Shown piece after piece: positions 16,548 to 26,213 of a stretch of 64,000 nt of DNA. This DNA is from an uncultured Clostridia bacterium (lineage in GTDB: Bacteria > Bacillota > Clostridia > UBA1381). A program made the translations under genes and the position numbers. The notes below the pieces were generated by a model. The model was not told the origin of the DNA. It was given only the letters and a program-made list of their open reading frames with translations, and made no database searches. The stretch covers positions 88,149-152,148 of the forward strand of contig CAKSOE010000003.1 in assembly GCA_934476675.1 (NCBI GenBank), in the 5' to 3' direction. Positions within the stretch are counted from its first letter, which is position 1, and every line of letters begins with the position of its first letter.

Positions 16548-17246
16548 TTATTTATTGAAATAATATCCGACTCCTCGTTTTGTTATAATATATTTCGGCA
16601 TACTCGGATCGTCCTCGATTTTTTCTCTCAGTCTTCTTACCGTAACGTCTACCGTGCGTACATCGCCGTAATACTCATAACCCCACACGTTTTCCAGAAG
16701 CTTCTCGCGCGAAAAGATTTTTTCCGGCTGCATTGCAAGGAATTTGAGCAGTTCAAACTCACGGAGTGTTATATCGATAACCTTTCCTGCCTTTGAAACC
16801 TCATATCTCTCGATATTTATAGTCAATTCTCCCGAGGTAATAACGTTCTGATTCTCGGGATTTGAGGGCGGCGTATTCTCAAAATTACTCCTCCTCAGAT
16901 TTGCTTTAACGCGAGCCGTCAGCTCTCTTACCGAATAAGGCTTGGTTATATAATCGTCCGCACCCAACTCCAGACCGAGTATTTTATCCACCTCGTCCTC
17001 GCGTGCGGTGAGCATTATAATCGGAACATTTGACTGAGCGCGTATTCTTTTGCATACCTCCCAGCCGTCAAGCTCCGGCAGCATAACGTCAAGCAGAACC
17101 AAATCCGGTTCCTGTTCAAGAGCTATTGCCAGGCCGGTAGCGCCGTCAAACGCCGATAATGTTTTATATCCCTCCTGATTAAAGGTAAAGGTTAAAATAT
17201 CATTAATGTTTTTTTCGTCTTCTATAACAAGAATGGTTTTTTCCAA
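16548..17246 (-). CDS. OmpR/PhoB family response regulator, WalR-like
   Basis: 232 residues. Receiver domain with phosphoacceptor Asp53 (LLDVMLPELDG), acidic pair ED near residue 10, and KPYS containing the conserved Lys; C-terminal winged helix (FELLKFLA, then VRTVDVTVRRLREKIE and a KRGVGYYF end). Pairs with the kinase gene 86 bases downstream. The upstream 165 bases are very AT-rich; no convincing promoter was picked out. WalR is the closest fit, PhoP a second possibility. Confidence 0.9.
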   Translation of the reverse strand: MEKTILVIEDEKNINDILTFTFNQEGYKTLSAFDGATGLAIALEQEPDLVLLDVMLPELDGWEVCKRIRAQSNVPIIMLTAREDEVDKILGLELGADDYITKPYSVRELTARVKANLRRSNFENTPPSNPENQNVITSGELTINIERYEVSKAGKVIDITLREFELLKFLAMQPEKIFSREKLLENVWGYEYYGDVRTVDVTVRRLREKIEDDPSMPKYIITKRGVGYYFNK

Positions 17247-17412
17247 AGTGTAACATCCTTTCGTTAACCAGATTTTATATTATTGAAATATACCCGTTAC
17301 ATACATTTTATCAGATTTTAACAAAATCCGCAAGAGTAATTTTAAAAAAAGTCAAAAAAAACAACAAAAATTTCTTTTTTTTCGGAGAACTTGCACTTTT
17401 TTTATTGATTAA

Positions 17413-20400
17413 TCAATCAAATATACTTACCTGATCGGCATCGGGCAAATCCTCAAAGCAGCCGTATTCCTCCAAAAGCTCCGCTACGGAACGTGTTATT
17501 CCCGAACGGTCTTTCAAATCGTTTACGGTTTTAAACGGGCCTTGCTCACGTGCATCGGTTATTGCCTTTGCCGCATTCGCACCCATACCCGGCAGCGCAT
17601 TGAGCGGAGGGAGAATTGCATTATCGCCGTCCGGCAAAAAATCCGTTGCATGACTTCTATACAAATCTATCGCAGAAAACGTTATTCCCCTTGCGTACAT
17701 CTCCACGCATATTTCCAGAATCGGTATAAGCCCCTCCTCTTTCGGCGTGCTTGTGCCGTCCTTTTTCTTTTTAAGCACATCGTCCATAGCCGCGCGCGCC
17801 GTTTCCATTCCGCGCGCCATAAGCGATGCATCGAAATCATCCGCACGCACCGAAAAATACGCAATATAGAAAGCTACGGGATAATTTACCTTAAACCACG
17901 CAATTCTGAAAGCCATTGTTACGTATGCAACGGCATGAGCCTTTGGGAACATATATTTAATTTTTTTACAGGACTCGATATACCATTCCGGCACATTTGC
18001 CGCGCGCATTGCTTCTTCGTCCTCGGGCTTTAAACCCTTGCCCTTTCGCACGCTTTCCATTATTTTAAAGGAATGTCCTGCTTCGACGCCTGCCGCAATC
18101 AGATATATCATAATATCGTCACGCGCACATATTGAATGTGACAGATCCGTAAGTCCCTGGCGTATTAAGTCCTGCGCATTGCCCAGCCACACGTCCGTAC
18201 CGTGCGAAAGTCCGGAAATTCGCACAAGCTCCGAAAACTTTGTTGGCTTTGTATCTTCAAGCATCTGACGCACGAATTTTGTACCGAATTCCGGTATTCC
18301 GTATGTTCCAAGCGACGTGCCTATATCATCGTTCAGTTTAAGAGCCTTATTCGATGTGAAAAGGCTTAATGTGTCCTTGTCGCCAAGCGATATTGTACGC
18401 GCATTTACGCCTGTCAAATCTTCAAGCATTCGTATAACGGTAGGGTCGTCGTGACCAAGCTCGTCAAGCTTTAGCAGGTTCTGGTCGATCGAATGGTAAT
18501 CGAAATGCGTTGTGAATATAGTTGACTGTGCATCGTCAGCCGGATGCTGTACGGGGCAAAATTCGTGTATATTATTTGTGTAAGGCACAACTATTATACC
18601 TCCCGGGTGCTGTCCCGACGTTCTTTTTACACCAACGCAGCCCGCCGCAAGCCTTGCCATCTCCGCCTTACGCATTTTTACGTTCTTTTCCTCACAGTAT
18701 TTAAGTACATATCCGTAGGCGGTTTTCTCTGCAACCGTGCCGATTGTTCCGGCGCGGAACACAAATCCCTCACCGAAAAAGGTTTCCGTATATTTATGAA
18801 TTGTCGGCTGATATTCGCCCGAAAAGTTAAGGTCAATATCCGGCTCTTTGTCGCCCTTGAATCCCAAAAATGTTTCAAACGGAATATCATGGCCGTCCCT
18901 GTTGTACGGTGTTCCGCATTTCGGACACACCTTTTCCGGCAGGTCGCAGCCGGACATACCGGTATCACTTCCGATAAATTCGACGTTTTTGCAGTTTGGG
19001 CAGATATAATGCGCCGGAAGTGAATTAACCTCCGTTATATCCGAAAGATACGCAACAAACGACGAACCGACAGAACCTCTCGAACCGACCAGATAGCCGT
19101 CCGAAAGCGATTTTCTTACCAGTTCCTGCGCTATTCGGTACATTACCGAAAAGCCGTAGGTGACAATTGAGTTAAGCTCCTTATCCAAACGCTCCTGAAC
19201 GACATCGGGCAGCGGATCGCCGTAAATCTCCTTTGCCTTTGCAAGCGAATCGTTTACAATTGCGTCCTTTGCGCCCTCTACCACAGGCGGACATTTTTCC
19301 TTAGGTATAGGTCTTACGTCCTCAATCATATCGGCAATCATGTTTGTATTTGTCACGACCACCTCATATGCCTTTTTCTTACCCAGGTATGAAAACTCGT
19401 CAAGCATTTCGCCGGTTGTTCTGAGATACAGCGGCGCCTGGTTATCCGCGTCCTTAAAGCCTTTATAGTGCATTAATATTTTTCTGAATTCCGCTCCCTC
19501 TTTATCAAGAAAATGCACGTCGCACGTTGCGCACACAGGCTTGTTGAATTTTTCGCCCAGCTCAACAATACGCTTGTTAAGCGCTCTTAAATCATCGTCC
19601 GTATTAACGTTCGGAAAATCACGCGATTCTTTCATGTAAGCGTTATTTCCGATAGGCTGAATTTCAAGGTAATCGTAAAAGTCCGCCAATTCCTTTAAGC
19701 GTTCCTCGCTTGCTCCGCCGACAACGCCTCTGAAAAATTCGCCTGCCTCACACGCCGAACCGAGAATAAGTCCCTCTCTCTTTTCTTCAAGCAGACTCCG
19801 CGGAATACGCGGCGTTCTCCAGAAATAACTCAAATGCGATTCGGATACAAGCTCATAAATATGGCGTATTCCCACAAGATTTTTTGCAAGTATAATTATG
19901 TGGTATGCCTTACTTTTTTTTGCCGCCATACGCAGATTAAACTCATCGTTTACATTATTCAGATTGTCCTTGCCGAGCAGTTTTAAATGCTCAAGCATAC
20001 ACACAAAAATATCCGCTGTCGCCTTTGCATCGTCCACGGCACGGTGATGATTTTCAAGCAGAATATTCAGGTGCTTTGTAAGCGTATCAAGCTTATAATT
20101 CGGCAAATCCGGATACAGACATCTTGCAAGCGTCATTGTGTCCATATAGGCAAATTCAAAGTCCGTTCCGGCTCTTTTTGCCTTTTCTTTCATAAATCCC
20201 ACGTCAAATTCGGCATTGTGCGCCACAAGCACACAGCCGGCGCAAAATTCCTTAAAGCCGTCCAGCTGTTCCTCGATAGTCGGAGCGTCCTTTACCATGT
20301 TATCTGTTATTCCCGTAAGCTCGACTATATTTTCAGGAATCGGCATCTGCGGATTTACAAACGTTGACCATCTGTCTGTGATTTCACCGTTTTGCACCTT

Positions 20401-21471
20401 TACTGCGCCTATCTCGGTTATTTCGCACGTATGCTTGTCCAGTCCGGTCGTTTCTATATCAAACACCACAAATGACGAATTTATATTAAGTCCCTTCGCC
20501 TTATCGCCGTCATAAAGTATTTTCTTGCAGTCGTCTATCAGATAGCCCTCAACACCGTAAAGCACCTTGATTTTTGAGTTTAAATCCGACGCTTTCATCG
20601 CATCCGGGTACGACTGCACCACTCCGTGGTCGGTAAGAGCAATCGCCTTATGTCCCCAGTACACCGCGCGGTTTATTAAATCGCTCGTTGCCGATACGGC
20701 ATCCATTGCCGACATTTGTGTATGCAAATGCAGTTCAACGCGCTTTTCGGGCGCATTATCCATACGCACCGTCGGCGCATCGATTTTCGCAATATCGCTT
20801 ACCATTATGATTTCTTCCTTGGCATAATCGTCATACTGCGCTTTTCCGCGGCATACAACGTATATTCCGCCTGATTTCAAGCCTTTTTTAATCGTGCCGA
20901 AAAAATTGGAAAACGCACTGTCGTCCTCTTTTTTGGTAATGAACATCTTCATTGAAATGGAGTCCGTCATATCGGTTATATCCATTGTGATAAGGTGAAA
21001 TTGTTTTCCCGATTTCTTTGAGGTTATCTCGCGTTCCTCGGCATTGAAAATTCGTCCGGTAACTATCACGCGTCCTGAATTTGCATTAACCGATGCAAGC
21101 GGCGTTATATCACCGTGTATGGCTCTGCCGTAGAGCATATTCGTTACCTCTGCCTTACCCATTCTGCGCACAGGCTTTTTGCCCTCATGCGAAAAACTTT
21201 CCTCCGACGCTGTATTTTCGGTTTCCTCCACCTCATACATCATCACGTTATTTTCTTTTTCTCCAGCCTCCGCCTCGGTAATAACCTTCATAAGATTGCA
21301 CGCTTTTTTTACTGCGCTGCCGGCTTTATCCATAAGATAGCGCGAAGTTCCTTTTTCAAAAATAATCTTCATCTGCCGTCTGTTTTTGGACAGCATAATT
21401 TTCTCGATCGCCAGTTCCTTTATTTCCTCATCGTCTATTTCCTTAAAAACTGTTTCTATTCTCGGTTTCAC
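17413..21471 (-). CDS. polC: DNA polymerase III alpha subunit, PolC type
   Basis: 1352 residues, somewhat shorter than the roughly 1430-1450 of Bacillus PolC; the loss is at the N-terminus, before the OB domain. Domains in order: N-terminal helical part (1-100), OB fold (about 130-225), PHP (starts VELHLHTQMSAMDA at 245; TDHGV), inserted DnaQ-like 3'-5' exonuclease (VVFDIETTGLD with Asp338 and Glu340; HNAEFD; HRAVDDAKAT), then the polymerase with PDIDLNFSGEYQ, TSGQHPGGI, and a helix-hairpin-helix near the C-terminus. It is the replicative polymerase of low-GC Gram-positives. GTG start with AAAGGA ten bases upstream; own promoter at 21505-21533. Confidence 0.97.
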   Translation of the reverse strand: MKPRIETVFKEIDDEEIKELAIEKIMLSKNRRQMKIIFEKGTSRYLMDKAGSAVKKACNLMKVITEAEAGEKENNVMMYEVEETENTASEESFSHEGKKPVRRMGKAEVTNMLYGRAIHGDITPLASVNANSGRVIVTGRIFNAEEREITSKKSGKQFHLITMDITDMTDSISMKMFITKKEDDSAFSNFFGTIKKGLKSGGIYVVCRGKAQYDDYAKEEIIMVSDIAKIDAPTVRMDNAPEKRVELHLHTQMSAMDAVSATSDLINRAVYWGHKAIALTDHGVVQSYPDAMKASDLNSKIKVLYGVEGYLIDDCKKILYDGDKAKGLNINSSFVVFDIETTGLDKHTCEITEIGAVKVQNGEITDRWSTFVNPQMPIPENIVELTGITDNMVKDAPTIEEQLDGFKEFCAGCVLVAHNAEFDVGFMKEKAKRAGTDFEFAYMDTMTLARCLYPDLPNYKLDTLTKHLNILLENHHRAVDDAKATADIFVCMLEHLKLLGKDNLNNVNDEFNLRMAAKKSKAYHIIILAKNLVGIRHIYELVSESHLSYFWRTPRIPRSLLEEKREGLILGSACEAGEFFRGVVGGASEERLKELADFYDYLEIQPIGNNAYMKESRDFPNVNTDDDLRALNKRIVELGEKFNKPVCATCDVHFLDKEGAEFRKILMHYKGFKDADNQAPLYLRTTGEMLDEFSYLGKKKAYEVVVTNTNMIADMIEDVRPIPKEKCPPVVEGAKDAIVNDSLAKAKEIYGDPLPDVVQERLDKELNSIVTYGFSVMYRIAQELVRKSLSDGYLVGSRGSVGSSFVAYLSDITEVNSLPAHYICPNCKNVEFIGSDTGMSGCDLPEKVCPKCGTPYNRDGHDIPFETFLGFKGDKEPDIDLNFSGEYQPTIHKYTETFFGEGFVFRAGTIGTVAEKTAYGYVLKYCEEKNVKMRKAEMARLAAGCVGVKRTSGQHPGGIIVVPYTNNIHEFCPVQHPADDAQSTIFTTHFDYHSIDQNLLKLDELGHDDPTVIRMLEDLTGVNARTISLGDKDTLSLFTSNKALKLNDDIGTSLGTYGIPEFGTKFVRQMLEDTKPTKFSELVRISGLSHGTDVWLGNAQDLIRQGLTDLSHSICARDDIMIYLIAAGVEAGHSFKIMESVRKGKGLKPEDEEAMRAANVPEWYIESCKKIKYMFPKAHAVAYVTMAFRIAWFKVNYPVAFYIAYFSVRADDFDASLMARGMETARAAMDDVLKKKKDGTSTPKEEGLIPILEICVEMYARGITFSAIDLYRSHATDFLPDGDNAILPPLNALPGMGANAAKAITDAREQGPFKTVNDLKDRSGITRSVAELLEEYGCFEDLPDADQVSIFD

Positions 21472-21504
21472 TCCACTGCAATCCTTTCAGTATTTCTATA
21501 TTAA

Positions 21505-21533
21505 ATTATACCACCATGCACTCGTAAAATCAA
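21505..21533 (-). promoter_or_regulatory. sigma-A promoter of polC
   Basis: On the minus strand TTGATT (21533-21528), 17-base spacer, TATAAT (21510-21505). It sits between the mazG terminator and polC. Confidence 0.6.
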
Positions 21534-21545
21534 CATCTTATTCGC

Positions 21546-21575
21546 AAAAATAAACGGGCAGGTTCAACCCTGCCC
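21546..21575 (-). terminator. rho-independent terminator after mazG
   Basis: Minus strand GGGCAGG - 6 bases - CCTGCCC (21575-21556) followed by GTTTATTTTT. It closes the minus-strand run that begins with ddl or further upstream. Confidence 0.85.
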
Positions 21576-21587
21576 AAAACAATGTTT

Positions 21588-22364
21588 TTAATGTTTTATC
21601 ATGTTCCAGATTTCGTCCATTTCCTCCAAGGACATCTGTGCCAGATCCTTATTTTCCTTAACAGCCTCCTGCTCCATTTTTTCAAAACGCTTTACAAACT
21701 TGTTTGAAGCATCGGCAAGAGCCGTTTCCGGCGTTACTCCCAAAAATCTTCCCAGATTTACCGCCGCAAAAAGCAAATCTCCGTATTCTTCTTCAATATG
21801 CTCCTTGCTTTTCTCTGCCTGCGCCTGCTTTAATTCATCGATTTCCTCATACACCTTTGCGTACACATCGCCGATATTATCCCAGTCAAATCCGACTCCC
21901 TTTGCTTTTTTCTGCACTTTTTCGGCACGCATAAGCGCCGGATAATAATGCGGCACATCATTGAGCATATCGGAATAGGTTTTAAGTCCCTTTTCTTTCT
22001 TTTTGTTAGCCTCCCAATAGGTTAAGGCTTCGTCCTCGTTACCTGCGTGTTCCTTGCCGAACACATGAGTATGCCTTGTCACAAGCTTTGTGGATATTTC
22101 ATTCACCACATCGTCAAAGTCAAACGCACCGCGTTCCTTTGCAATCTGCGAATGAAACACCACCTGCAAAAGCACGTCGCCCAATTCGTTTGCAAACGCC
22201 TTGTCGTCCTTGCTGTCAAGAGCGTCTATCGCCTCATAGCTTTCCTCTATAAGGCTTTTTTTTATGCTTTCATGCGTCTGAACCTTATCCCACGGACAGC
22301 CGTCCGGCTGTCTGAGTCTTTCCATGATTTTTAATAAATCTTCAATCGTATATTTTTTATCCAA
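21588..22364 (-). CDS. mazG: nucleoside triphosphate pyrophosphohydrolase
   Basis: 258 residues. Hydrolyses NTPs or dNTPs to monophosphates, as a house-cleaning enzyme. Two MazG repeats, each with the EExxE metal signature: LIEESYEAIDAL then ELGDVLLQVVFH in the first, and VYEEIDELKQA then EEYGDLLFAAVN in the second; N-terminal RLRQPDGCPWDKVQTH is the family hallmark. Start is a TTG with AGGGTGA seven bases before it. Eleven bases separate it from the protease gene upstream. In many Firmicutes mazG lies next to hup; here the hup cluster is 15 kb away. Confidence 0.92.
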   Translation of the reverse strand: MDKKYTIEDLLKIMERLRQPDGCPWDKVQTHESIKKSLIEESYEAIDALDSKDDKAFANELGDVLLQVVFHSQIAKERGAFDFDDVVNEISTKLVTRHTHVFGKEHAGNEDEALTYWEANKKKEKGLKTYSDMLNDVPHYYPALMRAEKVQKKAKGVGFDWDNIGDVYAKVYEEIDELKQAQAEKSKEHIEEEYGDLLFAAVNLGRFLGVTPETALADASNKFVKRFEKMEQEAVKENKDLAQMSLEEMDEIWNMIKH

Positions 22365-22375
22365 TGTTAATCACC

Positions 22376-23857
22376 CTATTCTTTATAGAGATTTTCGGGA
22401 TTTCCTCCGAACATCTTATATGCGCTTTCAAGCTGCGTATCAATCACAGTTTCAAGCTGTTCAAAGGAATTGCGTATTTTGACCTGCGTCGGAATATCCA
22501 ACACACCCGTACCGCACAAATCATAATCCACCTGGAACGCCGTTATCGCCAGTCTTAAATCATCGTCAAAAACAGGGTCGGTAACATTGCCGGCATAGTA
22601 GTTAAGCATTGATAAACGCTCTTTTGCCGCAATAACGCGTTCTCCCGAATCGCCCATTGCATACTTTGACTTAAAATCAAACTGATGGTATATTGTCGAA
22701 TCGATACGCTTTGTTTCGTTCACGATATATTCATCCGGTTCAAGTCCGACGCGGTTTATTTCTTTTCCGTTTCGCGTCTTATATTCCGCAACGGTCAGCT
22801 TGAAATACATTCCGTTTGTAAGAGGAACGGTCTGCTGAACAATACCTTTTCCGTAGGTTGTTGTACCCAAAAGCTTTCCTGCGCCGGAATCCTGTATTGC
22901 GCTTGCCAGAATTTCCGACGAACTTGCAGTGTTTTCATTCACAAGCGTTATGAAATCAAACTCCTTTTTCCTCAAATCAGAATTGTATGTAACGTTATTT
23001 TTTGCGTCACGGTATACAACGTCTATTATTTTGCCTTTCGGCACAATTTTCTGCGCGATTGTCACCGCCGAAGCCAGTCTGCCGCCGCCGTTATCGCGCA
23101 AATCAAGAATTATCTTCTTTACGCCCTTTTCGCGGAAATCATTTAACAGCGCCTCAAATTCATCGGCAGTCTGCTCGCCGAAAGTACTGATTTTCATATA
23201 GCCTATATTGCCTTCAAAAACCCCGCCCGTAACGGAATTATGACGAACTTCAACTCTTGTCGCAACAAAATTAAGCAGCTCGTTATTTCTCAAAACCGTG
23301 AGATGTACCTTTGTATTGAGCTCACCGATGATAAGATTTCTGACATCGTTTAAAGATTTGCCGTGGCACTCCTCGTCGTTAATTGCCGCAATTTTATCGC
23401 CCACCTGCAAGCCGATCTGCTCCGCAGGACTGTTTTCCTCCGAGAATCCCGTTATTTCCACGTAATCGCCGTTTTTCTGAATAGAAACGCCGATTCCGTA
23501 AAAGACCTGATTTATCGAATTTACATATTCCTGATATTCGCTCGCCGTGAACAGCTCGCTGTAATCGTCAATACCTCTGAATATTTCTTTCAGAAGCGGA
23601 ACCAAAAGCTGCGGATTTTCCTCCAGCAGATTTGAAATTCCCTTTTTAATCATATCTTCCTTTGTCAGAGACGGGTCGATATAAAGTCCGGAAATATAAT
23701 CAACAAGGTTTTCCATTGCTTCATACTCGCTGCTTACACGCATCGATGACGATTTTGTCTCCTCATTTGGCTGTTCGGTTGTATTATCTGCCGCAAACAC
23801 CGGCAAAGAGAGCATTGTACAGGTCAGCAAAAGAGCCGTCAGCTTTTTTAATTTCAT
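22376..23857 (-). CDS. S41 family C-terminal processing peptidase (CtpA-like), secreted
   Basis: 493 residues. Signal peptide 1-22 (cleavage after VFA), PDZ domain about 115-200 (YGIGVSIQ, then AEQIGLQVGDKIAAIN), S41 catalytic domain with the Ser cluster 312-314 (TASSSEILAS) and Lys337 (TYGKGIVQ) as the Ser-Lys dyad, and a C-terminal peptidoglycan-binding-like repeat (GDSGERVIAAKERLSMLNYY). Acts outside the membrane on C-termini of exported proteins. Its ATG overlaps the stop of the DUF1934 gene (ATGA), so translation is coupled. Confidence 0.93.
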   Translation of the reverse strand: MKLKKLTALLLTCTMLSLPVFAADNTTEQPNEETKSSSMRVSSEYEAMENLVDYISGLYIDPSLTKEDMIKKGISNLLEENPQLLVPLLKEIFRGIDDYSELFTASEYQEYVNSINQVFYGIGVSIQKNGDYVEITGFSEENSPAEQIGLQVGDKIAAINDEECHGKSLNDVRNLIIGELNTKVHLTVLRNNELLNFVATRVEVRHNSVTGGVFEGNIGYMKISTFGEQTADEFEALLNDFREKGVKKIILDLRDNGGGRLASAVTIAQKIVPKGKIIDVVYRDAKNNVTYNSDLRKKEFDFITLVNENTASSSEILASAIQDSGAGKLLGTTTYGKGIVQQTVPLTNGMYFKLTVAEYKTRNGKEINRVGLEPDEYIVNETKRIDSTIYHQFDFKSKYAMGDSGERVIAAKERLSMLNYYAGNVTDPVFDDDLRLAITAFQVDYDLCGTGVLDIPTQVKIRNSFEQLETVIDTQLESAYKMFGGNPENLYKE

Positions 23858-24285
23858 TCCTCATACCTCTTTTTTACTGTAATTTTCAAGTCGTTATAGT
23901 ATCTTTCGTTCTGAATTATCAGCACGTACACAAGCCGTATTTCACCGCCGTCATCGCAAAGCTGCGCTTCGATAAGCTCCGTTTCAATATCAATGCTCAT
24001 CGAACCGTACGGCAGGTTGTACATAAAGGAGGTTTTTCTGTCCGTTCTGTACAGCATTTCCGAATTTACCGCTCCCGTGCGTCTGATTTTCACATAATCC
24101 TCCGATACGATAACCGTAACCGAGGTTTTTGTCCCTTCCTGCCCGGCTTTATACATTATGTATGATTTGCCGTTTTTGATGTGAAAACTTCCGGTGCATT
24201 TTTCTTCGATTATATCGGTATCGTTATCGATTTTTTGATTGTTATATATAGTTATATCATAATTATCAATATTTTTCAATGTCAA
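23854..24285 (-). CDS. DUF1934 domain protein (YwiB-like beta-barrel)
   Basis: 143 residues, all-beta in character, matching the DUF1934 family: DIIEEKCTGSFHIKNGKSYI, a MYNLPYGSMSIDIETE core, and alternating polar/hydrophobic strands to the end. Calycin-like lipid- or metabolite-binding is proposed for the family but the role is not established. Start is taken as TTG at 24285, inside the end of murI (20-base overlap); no ATG lies nearby, so the exact start is uncertain. The stop overlaps the protease start by four bases. Confidence 0.8.
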   Translation of the reverse strand: MTLKNIDNYDITIYNNQKIDNDTDIIEEKCTGSFHIKNGKSYIMYKAGQEGTKTSVTVIVSEDYVKIRRTGAVNSEMLYRTDRKTSFMYNLPYGSMSIDIETELIEAQLCDDGGEIRLVYVLIIQNERYYNDLKITVKKRYEE

Positions 24286-25075
24286 TTTTCTGTACCTGAC
24301 CTATAATTTCCCTTTCCAGAAAAACTCCCCCCAGCTCCTCGAAGTTTCTGACATCATCACTTACATAATAGCTGTATTCCGCGCCATCGGGAGATTTTTC
24401 GTGCAGCATATCGTCGCCGAGCTTCTTTTTAAGATATTTTGCCACTTCCGCACCCGGGTCTATAAGCGTCACTTCATTGCCCATATACCTTGAAATCGCT
24501 TTTTTAAGCAGCGGATAGTGCGTGCAGCCCAAAATCAGCGTATCAACTCCGGCTTTGCGTATATCGCACAGATATTCCTCAACCAGCAAATCCGTTACCG
24601 GAGTATCGAAATGCCCGTTTTCCACAATCGGCACAAACAGCGGACACGCATTTGTGAACGTTCCGATTGATGAATCATAAGCTCTGATATATTTTTCGTA
24701 TGAGCCGCTCTTAATTGTCCCGGGGGTTCCTATGATACCGATTTTTTTATTTTTCGTTGACCTTACAGCCGCATAAACGGCAGCGTCCACTACTCCGACA
24801 ACAGGTATGTCAGATTCCTCCCTGACGGTCGGCAGCGCAACGGAGCTTACCGTTCCGCACGCAACAACTATTATCTTTACGTCAAAGCTCTTCAAAAAAC
24901 GTATATCGTCTCTTGTATATTTCAATATTGTTTCGGCTGAGCGTGTTCCGTACGGGACTCTGCCGGTATCGCCGAAATATATTATATTTTCGTCCGGCAG
25001 CTCGCGCATTATCTGCTTTACCGCCGTAAGTCCGCCCAGACCCGAATCAAAAACGCCTATGCTTCGATTATTCAT
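24266..25075 (-). CDS. murI: glutamate racemase
   Basis: 269 residues. Converts L- to D-glutamate for peptidoglycan. Both catalytic Cys motifs are present (VVACGTVSS and LGCTHYPLL), with DSGLGGLTA at the N-terminus and GDTGRVPYG. Start overlaps the ddl stop (ATGA at 25072-25075). The neighbours ddl, murI and a wall-associated protease form a cell-wall operon. Confidence 0.96.
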   Translation of the reverse strand: MNNRSIGVFDSGLGGLTAVKQIMRELPDENIIYFGDTGRVPYGTRSAETILKYTRDDIRFLKSFDVKIIVVACGTVSSVALPTVREESDIPVVGVVDAAVYAAVRSTKNKKIGIIGTPGTIKSGSYEKYIRAYDSSIGTFTNACPLFVPIVENGHFDTPVTDLLVEEYLCDIRKAGVDTLILGCTHYPLLKKAISRYMGNEVTLIDPGAEVAKYLKKKLGDDMLHEKSPDGAEYSYYVSDDVRNFEELGGVFLEREIIGQVQKIDIEKY

Positions 25076-26136
25076 CTTTTGGTTCTCTTTTCCGCAAGCT
25101 CAATCAATTTATCGAGAAGCTCGCTGTATTCTATGCCTGCCGCTCCCCAAAGCTTGGGATACATACTTATATTGGTAAACCCGGGCAGCGTATTTATTTC
25201 GTTAAGCGTCACCGAACCGTCACTGTACTTTACAAAGAAATCCACTCTCGAAAGTCCCTGACCGTCAAGCGCATTAAATGCCTTTACGGCATAGCCGCGT
25301 ATGGTTTCGATTGTTTCTTCGCTAAGCTTTGCCGGAATCTGCAAGGCTGTTGAGTTGTCGTTATATTTTGCGTCAAAATCGTAAAATTCAACCGTAGGAA
25401 GAATTTCTCCGACAGTAGACGCCTTTGCGTCATCATTTCCGAGAACGGCACATTCCACCTCATGACCGTCTATATTTTCCTCAACCAATACCTTTGTGTC
25501 AAACTTAAATGCGTTTTCAAGCGCGGCTTTAAGCTCCTCTCTGTCATGAGCCTTGCCCACTCCGACCGATGAACCGGTGCGTGCGGGCTTTACAAAGCAC
25601 GGATAACCGAGCTTTTTCTCTATTTCCTCCGTTTTATCCGCCATGCTGTCGTTTTTCTTTACAACAACCCATGCCGCCTGCGGAATATCAACGCTGTCAA
25701 AAACTATTTTTGAAAAGGTTTTATCCATTCCGTTTGCCGATGCCGGAACTCCCATTCCGACATACGGAATATGCGACAATTCAAACAAACCCTGAATTGT
25801 TCCGTCCTCGCCGTATTCGCCGTGAAGTACGGGGAATATTACGTCTATATGCTTTTTTATAACCTTATCGCCGTCAAACACAAGCAAAGATTTTTCCGAC
25901 GCATCGGGCGAAATAACCGCCTTTTTCAAGTCCTTAACGCTTTCCCACGCTCCGCTTTCTATTGCGCTGTAATCGCCGTCATAAAGATACCATTCGCCGC
26001 TTTTTGTTATTCCGACAGCAATCGTATCGTATTTTTCTTTATCCAGGTTACCCAGTATTGATGTAACCGATTTTCTAGATATTTCATGTTCGGGTGATTC
26101 TCCTCCGAAAATCACACAGATTTGTTTCTTTTCCAT
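25072..26136 (-). CDS. ddl: D-alanine--D-alanine ligase
   Basis: 354 residues. ATP-grasp enzyme making D-Ala-D-Ala for the peptidoglycan stem. Motifs: VIFGGESPEHEIS at the N-terminus, VLHGEYGEDGTIQG, CFVKPARTGSSVGV, and NEINTLPGFTNISMYPKLW at the C-terminus. Start at the ATG at 26136 behind GTGAGGTG rather than the GTG five codons earlier. First gene of the ddl-murI-DUF1934-ctp-mazG run. Confidence 0.96.
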   Translation of the reverse strand: MEKKQICVIFGGESPEHEISRKSVTSILGNLDKEKYDTIAVGITKSGEWYLYDGDYSAIESGAWESVKDLKKAVISPDASEKSLLVFDGDKVIKKHIDVIFPVLHGEYGEDGTIQGLFELSHIPYVGMGVPASANGMDKTFSKIVFDSVDIPQAAWVVVKKNDSMADKTEEIEKKLGYPCFVKPARTGSSVGVGKAHDREELKAALENAFKFDTKVLVEENIDGHEVECAVLGNDDAKASTVGEILPTVEFYDFDAKYNDNSTALQIPAKLSEETIETIRGYAVKAFNALDGQGLSRVDFFVKYSDGSVTLNEINTLPGFTNISMYPKLWGAAGIEYSELLDKLIELAEKRTKR

Positions 26137-26213
26137 ATGTAAACACCTCACTCATCTATAATACTATTTTAGAACTGAAATTGCAAGCATATTGCGCAGT
26201 AATTTATATTTTT